From assembly GCA_036479015.1 (NCBI GenBank), contig JAZGFB010000047.1:62001-126000 (forward strand): a DNA stretch of 64,000 bases. Direction: 5' to 3'. The translations under genes were made by a program, and so were the position numbers. Under the pieces are notes generated by a model that made no database searches, was not told where the DNA came from, and saw only the letters and a program-made list of their open reading frames with translations. Source of the stretch: NVTR01 sp036479015 (lineage in GTDB: Bacteria; Pseudomonadota; Alphaproteobacteria; Rhodobacterales; Rhodobacteraceae). Shown in pieces: positions 6,733 to 15,351 of this stretch (positions within the stretch are counted from its first letter, which is position 1; the number at the start of each line of letters is the position of its first letter).

Positions 6733-9141
6733 TCAGCCCCGCATGCGGCTGGCATCACTGTCAAACAACGGCGTATTATGCACCACGGCCCTACAACGCT
6801 TGCCCAATATCTCAATTTCAAACGCGGCACCCTCAACTATGGCATCCACCGGCAAAAATCCAATGGCCACTGATTTTTCGGCCCAGTGGGCATAGCCCCC
6901 TGACGTACAAAACCCCACCACATCATCGCCATCAAAGATCGGCTCATAGGCCACCACATCGGCATCTTTGGCATCAACAATAAACGTGCTCAACCGGCGC
7001 TTGGGCGGCGTTTCTTTTTCCGCCACAGCCGCCGCCTGCCCAATATAATCGTTCTTTTTCCATGAAATGAACCGATCCAGCCCGGTTTCTGCACAGGTGT
7101 AATCGGGGCGGTATTCCCGCATCCAGGATCCAAATGATTTTTCCAACCGCAAAGACATCATGGCCCGCATCCCAAACGGGCGCATATCATGGGCCGCCCC
7201 GGCGACCGTCAAGGCATGGTACAGCGCCACCTGATGGCCCCGGTCGCAGTAAATCTCATACCCCAAATCGCCCGTAAAACTTACCCGTGACACGGTGACC
7301 GGTATATGACCAATCGCAAGTTCCCGCACACTTAGAAACGGGAAGCTTTCATTTGAAACATCCGCCCCAGTAGCCCCGGCTAGAACCGCGCGCGCCTTTG
7401 GCCCGGCAATCTGAAAGCCAAGCCGCTTTTTGCTGATATTTTCGATGGTTACACCCTTAACCTGATGTTGTAAAAACCAACGCATGTGAAAATCTTGCGC
7501 GCCATAGCTGGCCGTCAGCTGAACCCGGTCTTCACCCAGGCGCATCATGGTGAAATCACCAATGATCTTGCCCTTTGGCGACAGCATCGGCGTCAAAGAC
7601 ATCCGCCCAACCAAGGGCATACGCCCGGCCATGATGTGGTTCAGCCAATTCACGGCCTCAGGCCCGTGGATCAGGTATTTGCCAAAATTATGGATCTCAT
7701 TAATGCCAACCCCACCCCGCACGGCGCGGCATTCTGCGCCAATGGCGTCATGGGCGTTTGAACGCCGAAATGATGGCGTTTCATAACGCGGCTCAGCCTT
7801 GGGGGCAAAATAATTCACATGTTCCATGCCATAACCCTGCCCGAACACCGCGTTTTCGGCATCCCAAAGCCCATAGGCCGGGGTGGTTTCAAGCGGGCGC
7901 CCAACCGGGAGCTCTTCGTTCGGGTAACCAATGGAAAACCGGCGTTGGTAGTTTTCGGTCACCTTTAGGCGGGTCCAGTTGGGCCCGGTCCAGTCACCAT
8001 ATCGTGCCACATCCATGGCGAAAATATCGGTCTCGGGCTCGCCTTCCACCATCCATTCCGCCAGCGCTTTTCCAACGCCACCGCCCTGTGAAAACCCGGC
8101 CATCACTGCGCAGGCCGACCACAGTCCTGGCTTGCCCGGTATCGGCCCCACCAGCGGGTTGCCATCAGGCGCAAAGGTAAACGGACCGTTGATAATGCGC
8201 TTCATCCCGGCACGCCCCAACACTGGATAGCGATCAAACGCTGCCTCCAACGGCTCGGCCACCCGGTCCAGATCATTGTTTAGCAATTCATGCCCAAAGT
8301 CCCATTTGGTACCCTCAACCGCCCATGGAACGGCTTTTTGTTCATATATTCCAATGCATAACCCGTTGCCTTCTTGGCGCAAATAGGTTTCGCCGCCCGG
8401 GTCCATCATATGGGGAAGCTCAGTGCCATGGTTGATAACTTCGGGGATATCATCGGTGATGAAATACTGGTGCTCCATCGGGTGCAGCGGCAGGTATACC
8501 CCAGCCATGGCCCCAACTTCACGCGCCCAAAGCCCGGCCGCGTTGATCACATGTTCGCACCGCACCGTGCCGTTTTCGGTGACCACATCCCAGCCATCCG
8601 CCACCGGGTTCAGTTCCAACACCCGATTACGCAGCACAATTTCAGCGCCCCCCATCTGGGCCGCCTTGGCGTAAGCCTGGGTCGTACCCGACGGGTCCAA
8701 ATGCCCGTCAAGCGGGTCATAAAGCCCACCAACCACAGCATCGACATTGGTAATCGGCGACAATTTGGCGATCTCAGCCGGGCTGATAATATGGGTGTCC
8801 AGCCCCATATAGCGGTGCTTGGCCCGCTCCGCCGTCAGATAATCCAGCCGATCCTGATCGGTGGCAAGGGTCACACCGCCCACATGGTGCAACCCACATG
8901 TCAGGCCGGTCAATTCCTCAAGCTCCTTATACAGGCGAATAGTATAGCCCTGCAGCGCCGCAATATTAGTGTCGGAATTCAGCGTGTGAAACCCACCCGC
9001 AGCATGCCAGGTAGAGCCGCTGGTCAGCTCGGAACGCTCAATCAGCATCACATCAGACCAGCCCAGTTTTGTCAGGTGGTACAATACCGAACAGCCAACA
9101 ACCCCGCCGCCAATGACAACTACTTTTGCTTGCGTTTTCAT
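6733..9141 (-). CDS. Dimethylglycine/sarcosine dehydrogenase-like flavoprotein
   Basis: FAD-dependent N-demethylase of 802 residues with three family domains in order: an N-terminal DAO-type FAD domain (VVVIGGGVVGCSVLYHL), an FAO_M middle domain, and a C-terminal GcvT-like tetrahydrofolate domain from about residue 430. SGSTWHAAGG near residue 42-51 contains the histidine that covalently holds FAD in related sarcosine and dimethylglycine dehydrogenases. The reaction would oxidise an N-methyl group and pass the formaldehyde unit to folate. It is last in an apparent operon after a Rieske oxygenase and a small conserved gene, which points to stepwise demethylation of a quaternary or tertiary amine. 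The substrate cannot be fixed from sequence. Confidence 0.85.
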   Translation of the reverse strand: MKTQAKVVVIGGGVVGCSVLYHLTKLGWSDVMLIERSELTSGSTWHAAGGFHTLNSDTNIAALQGYTIRLYKELEELTGLTCGLHHVGGVTLATDQDRLDYLTAERAKHRYMGLDTHIISPAEIAKLSPITNVDAVVGGLYDPLDGHLDPSGTTQAYAKAAQMGGAEIVLRNRVLELNPVADGWDVVTENGTVRCEHVINAAGLWAREVGAMAGVYLPLHPMEHQYFITDDIPEVINHGTELPHMMDPGGETYLRQEGNGLCIGIYEQKAVPWAVEGTKWDFGHELLNNDLDRVAEPLEAAFDRYPVLGRAGMKRIINGPFTFAPDGNPLVGPIPGKPGLWSACAVMAGFSQGGGVGKALAEWMVEGEPETDIFAMDVARYGDWTGPNWTRLKVTENYQRRFSIGYPNEELPVGRPLETTPAYGLWDAENAVFGQGYGMEHVNYFAPKAEPRYETPSFRRSNAHDAIGAECRAVRGGVGINEIHNFGKYLIHGPEAVNWLNHIMAGRMPLVGRMSLTPMLSPKGKIIGDFTMMRLGEDRVQLTASYGAQDFHMRWFLQHQVKGVTIENISKKRLGFQIAGPKARAVLAGATGADVSNESFPFLSVRELAIGHIPVTVSRVSFTGDLGYEIYCDRGHQVALYHALTVAGAAHDMRPFGMRAMMSLRLEKSFGSWMREYRPDYTCAETGLDRFISWKKNDYIGQAAAVAEKETPPKRRLSTFIVDAKDADVVAYEPIFDGDDVVGFCTSGGYAHWAEKSVAIGFLPVDAIVEGAAFEIEILGKRCRAVVHNTPLFDSDASRMRG

Positions 9142-9159
9142 AATATTACAGTCCTTACT

Positions 9160-9396
9160 TTATTTTTCTCTACCATAGGCGACCAAACGTTTTCGTAGGT
9201 GATCAACACTGGGGTTTCCCTGTTCCAATGCCAATACATAGGCATGTGTCAGGTAAAAACAGGTGGCTTCAATCTGCCCCTGACTTTCAGCCATATCCCC
9301 GGCCTGCGTATAAAACTGCACAAGGGCGGCATTGTCAGCGCGCGCATGTGCCGCCAATAGCTTTCTGTCCAATTCATCAGCGTCACAGTGCGCCAT
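9160..9396 (-). CDS. Small conserved helical protein in the Rieske/demethylase operon
   Basis: Product of 78 residues, mostly predicted alpha-helix (two helix-turn-helix-like pairs ending GNPSVDHLRKRLVAYGREK), with no signal peptide or membrane segment. I do not recognise a named family; the pattern resembles a single TPR-like pair. The ATG at 9396 overlaps the end of the Rieske gene by 14 bp, has a G-run ribosome site just before it, and the stop lies 18 bp before the demethylase start. This tight placement between two enzymes suggests an accessory or assembly role, but no function is shown. Confidence 0.65.
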   Translation of the reverse strand: MAHCDADELDRKLLAAHARADNAALVQFYTQAGDMAESQGQIEATCFYLTHAYVLALEQGNPSVDHLRKRLVAYGREK

Positions 9397-10546
9397 GGGG
9401 GTGCCCCCCCAATTGCAAAGCAACCCATTGATGAAAACAATGGGTCGGGCTGTCCATCACCGGGCTGAACTTACCACCGTCAAAATGCACACCCAAACGG
9501 CCCTTTTGCATGCCTTCAACCACGAATATGTCTTCCTTTAATACACCATGCCAAAGCGCGGCATTGGCCTTACGCAGTTCAGCAAATTCCGGGCCCGCCG
9601 CCTGCTCTGAGGCATAATATATTTCCACATGCTCCACCGTGTGACCCTTGGCCAAAGGTTCAAGTATCAGCGCAAAGGCGTGGTCACGATGCGCCGCGAA
9701 CAGCACATTAGGATACAGCGCCACATATTCGGCCCCCGCGTCCCATTTACCGCTTAGCCCCATAAAGTCGGGAAATTTTTGCCCAGTGTCAGAAATTGTC
9801 GGCCGATAGACATTGGTGCCCTGCCCAGAAAATTTCCCTGAATTTTCAATGTGATAATGGTCTTCCAGTTTCGAATAACTGTTCAAGCCAGGGTGTATCC
9901 ACGGCAAATGATAGCTTTCGCAGTAATTTTCAACCGGCAGTTTCCAATTGCATTTGACCTCAAAATCAAAGCTGCTGTCGGCACCACCATGGTGCAGGGT
10001 CTGGCCATCAAATTCGCCCCACCGCGTGATCAAGTTGGCGGCATAATCGGTAAATTCAGGCGCGCTGCCTGATATGTTCACAAAGATCACATCGCGCCAG
10101 ATATAGCTGCGAATTTCGATCAACCCCAACTCATCGCGCTTAATTTCAGCATGGGTATTTTGCCCCGGCCCACCCACATGGGGCGTTGTCACCAACTTAC
10201 CTGTTTGGCCATAGCACCAGGAATGATAGGCGCATCGGATCGCCCCGGTACCAATGTTTTTCTTTTCCTGAACCAGCGTCATGCCCCGGTGCCGACAGGT
10301 GTTTTGAAACACCCGCACAACACCATCTTTTGCGTGCACAACCAGCAGCGGCATGCCCATAAAATCCACCGGCATAACATCGCCAGTATCAGGCACATCC
10401 TTGGCAAAACCTATGCCGGACCAGTTTTCAAACAGCAGCTTTTGCTTTTCAATCTGAAACATATCTTCATTCACGTAATGTTCATTGGGCAACCCATTAG
10501 CCGACGCTATGGGTTTCAAAACATGCGAGAGATCAGAATTTTGCAT
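9383..10546 (-). CDS. Rieske-type ring-hydroxylating/N-demethylating oxygenase alpha subunit
   Basis: Rieske non-heme iron oxygenase, 387 residues. The [2Fe-2S] ligands are C84, H86, C105 and H108 (CRHRG and CAYHSWC). The mononuclear iron site is in ENYCESYHLPWIH: H213 and H218 with the bridging acidic residue E210. Family members of this size include glycine betaine, carnitine and stachydrine demethylases as well as aromatic dioxygenases. Being followed by a small gene and a DMGDH-like flavoprotein, it more likely removes an N-methyl from a quaternary amine than attacks an aromatic ring. No reductase gene is adjacent, so electrons must come from elsewhere. Confidence 0.85.
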   Translation of the reverse strand: MQNSDLSHVLKPIASANGLPNEHYVNEDMFQIEKQKLLFENWSGIGFAKDVPDTGDVMPVDFMGMPLLVVHAKDGVVRVFQNTCRHRGMTLVQEKKNIGTGAIRCAYHSWCYGQTGKLVTTPHVGGPGQNTHAEIKRDELGLIEIRSYIWRDVIFVNISGSAPEFTDYAANLITRWGEFDGQTLHHGGADSSFDFEVKCNWKLPVENYCESYHLPWIHPGLNSYSKLEDHYHIENSGKFSGQGTNVYRPTISDTGQKFPDFMGLSGKWDAGAEYVALYPNVLFAAHRDHAFALILEPLAKGHTVEHVEIYYASEQAAGPEFAELRKANAALWHGVLKEDIFVVEGMQKGRLGVHFDGGKFSPVMDSPTHCFHQWVALQLGGHPHGAL

Positions 10547-10662
10547 CGTCAGAACCCCAAATCATCCAGTAAACTGTAGGGGTATTTTGCGCCGCGCTTG
10601 AATTTCAAACAAGCGCCGGTGGCGACTTTGACAGGTCTGTGGGCGACATGCTTAGCACAGTT

Positions 10663-11898
10663 TCAGCCTCGTATCAGCACCTGCAAGTCGGCAACATTGG
10701 TGCCAGTTGCCCCGGTGATCAGCAAATCCCCGGCCGCCTTCAACCCGTGATAACTGTCATTATTGACCAGCACCGCCGCCGGGTCCAACCCCGCGCGGCG
10801 CATCCGCGCCAATGTTGCCCCATCAACCAGCCCGCCAGCCGCATCGGTGGGGCCGTCACGCCCGTCCGTTCCCGCCGACAAAAACACCCAGTCCCCCGAC
10901 CAGCCCTGTTTTTGCGCCAACAGCGCCACCCGCAGGGCCAGTTCCTGATTGCGCCCGCCCCGTCCGTGCCCGGCCAAACGCACTGTGGTTTCCCCGCCAA
11001 ACAGCCAGGTGCCTGCCTTTTTGCAGCGGGTGATAATACCGGCGGCATCTGACACATCCCCGTCCAATGCGTGCGGGTAAACGCTGGCATCCGGGGCAAC
11101 CGCCGCCATCGCTTTCACACTCATTGTATTTGACCCTATAAGCCGGTTTTGTACGCGCGCCATATCAACACCCGGCGATTGCACCCGGCCCAGCACCGCC
11201 TGAACTGCTACTGGCATTTGCTGCCAGATATCCGCCGCCACCAGCGCCGCGCGGGCATCCGCCCCGCTTCCCAGCGGTGCCACCGTTGGCCCACTGGCAA
11301 CCACCGCCAAATCATCGCCCACCACATCCGACAGTATCAGCGCCGTGACCAATGCCGGATCAGCATACCGCACAAATCCGCCGCCCTTCAGCCGTGACAG
11401 GTTTTGGCGCACCAGGTTCATAGCCGTAATATCCATGCCCGCCCCCAGTAACAGCTGATTAACTGCAACCTTATCGGCGAGATCCAGCCCCGCAACCGGC
11501 GCGGGCAACAGCGCCGAGCCACCACCGCTGATCAACATCAGCACATGGTCGTCCTTTCCCACGCCCTGCAAAGCTGATTGTACAGCCATCCCTGCCGTCA
11601 ACCCGACTTCATCAGGCACCGGATGCCCGGCGGCAAAAACCGTGGCACCGTCCACCTCAATAGCGTTCTCGGTGTTGGTAACAATAATGGCCTGATCCGC
11701 CCTTAACCGGCTTAGCGCCGCGCGCGCCATACCAACCGCCCCCTTGCCAAGGCTGATCACAATCAGCCTTCCGGCAAATGCTGGCAATGCGCTTTCATCC
11801 AATGATTTCAAAACCGCCCGCGCCGGGTCAGCCGCCGCCACACCGGCATCAAATATCGCCACTGCGCGTTGTCTCATTTCCATCACCATAACGTTCAC
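10663..11898 (-). CDS. Glycerate 2-kinase (GckA/TtuD, DUF4147-MOFRL type)
   Basis: Cytoplasmic kinase giving 2-phosphoglycerate from D-glycerate, the last step of the serine/glyoxylate route or of tartronate/tartrate breakdown. The 411-residue product shows the class features: ISLGKGAVGMA near the N-terminus, LISGGGSALLPAP in the centre, LILSDVVGDDLAVVASGPT, and a C-terminal MOFRL part with GGETTVRLAGHGRGGRNQE and SAGTDGRDGPTDAAGG. A GTG start at 11898 is chosen because GGGGG lies six bases before it; ATGs follow at codons 4 and 6. Older annotations call this family hydroxypyruvate reductase. Confidence 0.9.
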   Translation of the reverse strand: MNVMVMEMRQRAVAIFDAGVAAADPARAVLKSLDESALPAFAGRLIVISLGKGAVGMARAALSRLRADQAIIVTNTENAIEVDGATVFAAGHPVPDEVGLTAGMAVQSALQGVGKDDHVLMLISGGGSALLPAPVAGLDLADKVAVNQLLLGAGMDITAMNLVRQNLSRLKGGGFVRYADPALVTALILSDVVGDDLAVVASGPTVAPLGSGADARAALVAADIWQQMPVAVQAVLGRVQSPGVDMARVQNRLIGSNTMSVKAMAAVAPDASVYPHALDGDVSDAAGIITRCKKAGTWLFGGETTVRLAGHGRGGRNQELALRVALLAQKQGWSGDWVFLSAGTDGRDGPTDAAGGLVDGATLARMRRAGLDPAAVLVNNDSYHGLKAAGDLLITGATGTNVADLQVLIRG

Positions 11899-12000
11899 AA
11901 TTATCCCCCAACCACCAACCCGTCAAACCCTGAAATCAGGCACCTGTCCTTTCCCAGCATTCCCCCCTATTGAGTGCAAAACTATTTTTGGACCATCCCC

Positions 12001-14184
12001 ATGCACCTGCCGATCCCCATCACCCAGGAATTGCTGCTTATTGGCGGCGGGCATACCCACGCATTGGTACTGCGCCTGTGGGGGATGAACCCGCTTGCCG
12101 GTGTGCGTGTCACCGTGGTTAACCCGGCACCGACAGCGCCCTATTCCGGTATGTTGCCCGGATATGTGGCCGGGCATTACACCCGCGATGAGCTGAACAT
12201 TGACCTGGTGCGCCTGGCCCGTTTTGCTGGGGCCCGACTGATCCGTGGCCGCGCCGAACATGTTGATAGTATTGGGAAAACCGTCACCCTGAACACTGGT
12301 CAAGTTCTGCCCTATGACATCGTATCACTCGATATCGGCGTCACCTCGGCCATGCCCGACCTGCCGGGCTTTGACGCAAATTGTACCCCGGCGAAACCGC
12401 TGGATCAATTTGCCCACAATTGGGCAAGCTTTCGCGCCCGCGCGGCAACGGCGTCCCACCCTGCCCGGCTGGCCGTTATTGGCGGTGGCGTTGCTGGGGT
12501 CGAACTGACCATGGCCATGGCACATGGCCTTAGGCAAAGCGGCGCACAGCAGCCAGAAATATCACTGATCGAGCAGCACAAAATTCTACCCGGTATGGCA
12601 CAGTCCCGAAGACAATTTTTTAAGAATGAACTGCACCAGTTTGGCATTCAAATACATGAAAACACCATAATAAACAGCATTGAACCCGGTAAAATCCACA
12701 CCGCCCAAAATGCAGAAATTCGTGCCGATTTTGTTGTAGGCGCAGCTGGTGCCCGGGCCCAGGACTGGCTGACACAAAGCGCTCTAAAGCTGCATAACGG
12801 CTATATTATCGTCGGCAAAACCCTGCAATCCATATCATCCAAAGACGTCTATGCAGTTGGTGACTGCGCCCACCTTGGCCACGCGCCGCGCCCCAAGGCC
12901 GGGGTGTTTGCCGTGCGTCAGGCACCTGTGTTGCACCATAACCTGCGCGCGTCCCTGTCAGGGGGCAAACTGCGCCCCTTCAACCCACAACGCGACTATT
13001 TGAAACTGATCTCACTGGGCCAAAAAACTGCCCTTGCTGACAAATGGGGGATCAAGGTGCGCGCCGGAATTATCTGGCGCCTTAAGGACCGGATTGACCG
13101 CAAATTCATGGATCAGTTCACCACCCTGCCGCCCATGCCAACACCCCCCAGGCCGGCAATACTGGCACATGGCGTCACCGATATTCTGGATACCACGCCA
13201 CTTTGTGGCGGCTGTGGTGCCAAGGTTGGCGGGCAGGCCCTGAAATCCGCCCTAACAAGCCTGCCAACAGTCAAAAGGCCCGACATCCTGACCGGCCCGG
13301 GCGATGACGCCGCAACACTGCAAGGCCCCAACGGCCAGTTTCAGGTCATCTCCACCGATCACCTACGCGCCTTTAGCAATGACCCCGGCACCATGGCCCG
13401 CATTGCGGCCATTCACGCGCTGGGCGATATCTGGGCCATGGGTGCCAACGCACAATCAGCCCTGGCCAGCATCACCCTGCCCCGCCTGTCGCCAAAACTG
13501 CAATCTGCCTGGCTGGCAGAAATCACCGCCGCCGCCGGGGCGGCATTTGAGACCGAAGGCGCAGCAATTGTCGGCGGCCACAGCGCCATGGGGGCAGAAC
13601 TTAGCATTGGCTTCACTGTCACCGGCCTGTGCAGCACGCCGCCTGTGGGCATTTCGGGCGCGAAACCCGGCGACAGCCTTATCCTGACCAAACCCATCGG
13701 CACCGGTGTCATTCTGGCCGCTGAAATGGCGATGCAGGCCAAGGGCCGCTGGGTCATGGCAGCGCTTGACCAGATGATGCAGTCACAGGGGGATGTTGCC
13801 CGGGTTTTGTCCCGCGCCAACGCCATGTGCGACGTCACTGGCTTTGGCCTGGCCGGGCATATGGCGGAAATAGCACAGGCATCAGGGGTGGGGTTTGAAT
13901 TATGCTTGAACGACATACCCGTGCTGGGCGGGGCGTTGGAGCTGACGGCCCTAGGCATCCGCTCCTCAATTTACGCTGAAAACCGCGCTCTTACGCCCAG
14001 CCTTGATACACCAGACACCGCCCACGCCCATCTGCTGTTTGACCCGCAAACTGCAGGCGGATTGCTGGCCGCCATCGCCCCTGACGCGGTGGAAAACGTC
14101 ATGCAACAAATGGCCGCATTGGGTTGTGACGCAAAAATCATTGGCCAGTGCACAGAAAAATCAGCCGGGCAGCGCCTGATCTAA
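12001..14184 (+). CDS. selD: Fusion of NADH-dehydrogenase-like flavoprotein and selenophosphate synthase
   Basis: SelD makes selenophosphate from selenide and ATP. The C-terminal half is a full SelD: the active site reads LCGGCGAKVGG with C402, C405 and K408, followed by GPGDDAATL, ALGDIWAMGA and GGHSAMGAE nucleotide-binding segments. The N-terminal ~370 residues are a pyridine-nucleotide-disulfide oxidoreductase of the Ndh-2 type (LLIGGGHTHALVL, AVIGGGVAGVEL, VYAVGDCAH). Such fusions are known in several bacteria; the flavoprotein may supply reduced selenium. The catalytic residue is Cys, not Sec. An in-frame GTG at 11974 is an alternative start. It converges on mnmH with overlapping stops. 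Confidence 0.93.
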   Translation: MHLPIPITQELLLIGGGHTHALVLRLWGMNPLAGVRVTVVNPAPTAPYSGMLPGYVAGHYTRDELNIDLVRLARFAGARLIRGRAEHVDSIGKTVTLNTGQVLPYDIVSLDIGVTSAMPDLPGFDANCTPAKPLDQFAHNWASFRARAATASHPARLAVIGGGVAGVELTMAMAHGLRQSGAQQPEISLIEQHKILPGMAQSRRQFFKNELHQFGIQIHENTIINSIEPGKIHTAQNAEIRADFVVGAAGARAQDWLTQSALKLHNGYIIVGKTLQSISSKDVYAVGDCAHLGHAPRPKAGVFAVRQAPVLHHNLRASLSGGKLRPFNPQRDYLKLISLGQKTALADKWGIKVRAGIIWRLKDRIDRKFMDQFTTLPPMPTPPRPAILAHGVTDILDTTPLCGGCGAKVGGQALKSALTSLPTVKRPDILTGPGDDAATLQGPNGQFQVISTDHLRAFSNDPGTMARIAAIHALGDIWAMGANAQSALASITLPRLSPKLQSAWLAEITAAAGAAFETEGAAIVGGHSAMGAELSIGFTVTGLCSTPPVGISGAKPGDSLILTKPIGTGVILAAEMAMQAKGRWVMAALDQMMQSQGDVARVLSRANAMCDVTGFGLAGHMAEIAQASGVGFELCLNDIPVLGGALELTALGIRSSIYAENRALTPSLDTPDTAHAHLLFDPQTAGGLLAAIAPDAVENVMQQMAALGCDAKIIGQCTEKSAGQRLI

Positions 14185-15269
14185 ACCGGCACGCTCGCTG
14201 CCAGCAATTCTTCCAACCGGTCCACGGTTTTGCTTAGCCCTGCATCCGCCAAACTGTCTGAATGCACCACGCCCATGGACACAGCAGCGTGTTTACTGCG
14301 CGAGCGGGTATAGCTGGGGTCATAATGCGCCTGCATAAGACCTTGCGCCAATGGCTCCATATCACCGCACGCCGCCATAGCTTGCCATTCATCCACCTGC
14401 GCGCGCCCCTGATGCGCCACCAAACCGGCCAACCGATCCTGCAATACTGCCGGATCACGGGTAATATTGGTATAAGTCCCCACCAGATAGGCCGCCCGTT
14501 CGCAAAGCGGCGCTGTCACAGATATGCGCGGCGCTATTTTCATGGCCTGCCAAACGCTTGGCGGGATCAGCACCCGGCCAATTTTGCTGGATTCAGCTTC
14601 AACCAGAACCGGGCGGTTTGCGTCAAGCCCGGCAAACGCACCCGCCAGCGCCCCCTCAAATGCCTTTTGTGACGGTTGCGCCTGATCGACCGCACCAAAA
14701 ACCGAACCCCGATGTGCCGCCAGTCCTTCCAGGTCAACCATCTGATGGCCCCTTGCGGCAAGCAGATGCAACAGCGCGGTTTTTGCGGTGCCAGTATTGC
14801 CATCAAGCACGATCAATTTGTGGGCCAAAGCCGTGGTGTGCATGGCGGCGCTGACAAGGCGGCGATAGGTTTGATAGCCCCCCTCAAGCACCTGCGCCCG
14901 CCAGCCCACCTGTTGCAAAATCGTGGCAAAAGCGCCGCTGCGCTGGCCACCACGCCAGCAATAGACCAAGGGCTGCCAGGCCCCGTCGTAATCAGCCAGC
15001 GGCCCTTGCAAGTGGCGCGCCACATTTTGCGCCAGCAACGCGGCCCCGGTTTTCTTGGCGTCAAACGGGCTAACCTGTTTGTATATCGTACCAACACTGG
15101 CCCGTTCTTGGTTGCTAAGAACCGGCAGATTTATGGCCCCCGGAATGTGATCAATGGTAAATTCGGCTGGCGAACGGGCATCTATCACGGTGTCAAAGCC
15201 ATGCGCGATAAGCGTATTTAAACTGTCAAAACTGGCTGCCATGGGCCTGACTAGCGCGCCCGATGACAA
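14181..15269 (-). CDS. mnmH: tRNA 2-selenouridine synthase (SelU/MnmH)
   Basis: Uses selenophosphate to change 2-thiouridine to 2-selenouridine at the wobble base of certain tRNAs. The 362-residue product has an N-terminal rhodanese domain with catalytic C104 in LVYCWRGGQRSG, then a P-loop domain (GNTGTAKT, 157-164), the usual order. It is convergent with the SelD fusion gene, sharing a 4-nt overlap, so the two genes form a self-contained selenium-tRNA module. No selA or selB is seen in the window, so selenocysteine use cannot be judged. Alternative start ATG at 15242. Confidence 0.94.
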   Translation of the reverse strand: MSSGALVRPMAASFDSLNTLIAHGFDTVIDARSPAEFTIDHIPGAINLPVLSNQERASVGTIYKQVSPFDAKKTGAALLAQNVARHLQGPLADYDGAWQPLVYCWRGGQRSGAFATILQQVGWRAQVLEGGYQTYRRLVSAAMHTTALAHKLIVLDGNTGTAKTALLHLLAARGHQMVDLEGLAAHRGSVFGAVDQAQPSQKAFEGALAGAFAGLDANRPVLVEAESSKIGRVLIPPSVWQAMKIAPRISVTAPLCERAAYLVGTYTNITRDPAVLQDRLAGLVAHQGRAQVDEWQAMAACGDMEPLAQGLMQAHYDPSYTRSRSKHAAVSMGVVHSDSLADAGLSKTVDRLEELLAASVPV

Positions 15270-15317
15270 AGGTCCATCGCGCTGCGGTAACCGCCGGAAA
15301 CACGGCCAGTGCTGCCT

Positions 15318-15348
15318 GCCTCCGGCGGGGATATTTAGGGAACAAAGA
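15318..15348. repeat. Dispersed intergenic repeat, partial copy 2
   Basis: GCCTCCGGCGGGGATATTTA followed by GGGAACAAAGA is the reverse complement of the leading part of copies at 6650 and 28354. It lies directly after the stop of the double ABC ATPase gene and before mnmH, so it is again at a gene 3' end. Confidence 0.65.
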
Positions 15349-15351
15349 TGC

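Noticed and set aside
8374..9198. 274-codon plus-strand frame opposite the DMGDH-like gene
   Set aside because: Antisense to a fully supported FAD domain; no recognisable motifs.
14676..15221. 181-codon plus-strand frame opposite mnmH
   Set aside because: Antisense to the rhodanese and P-loop motifs of mnmH.
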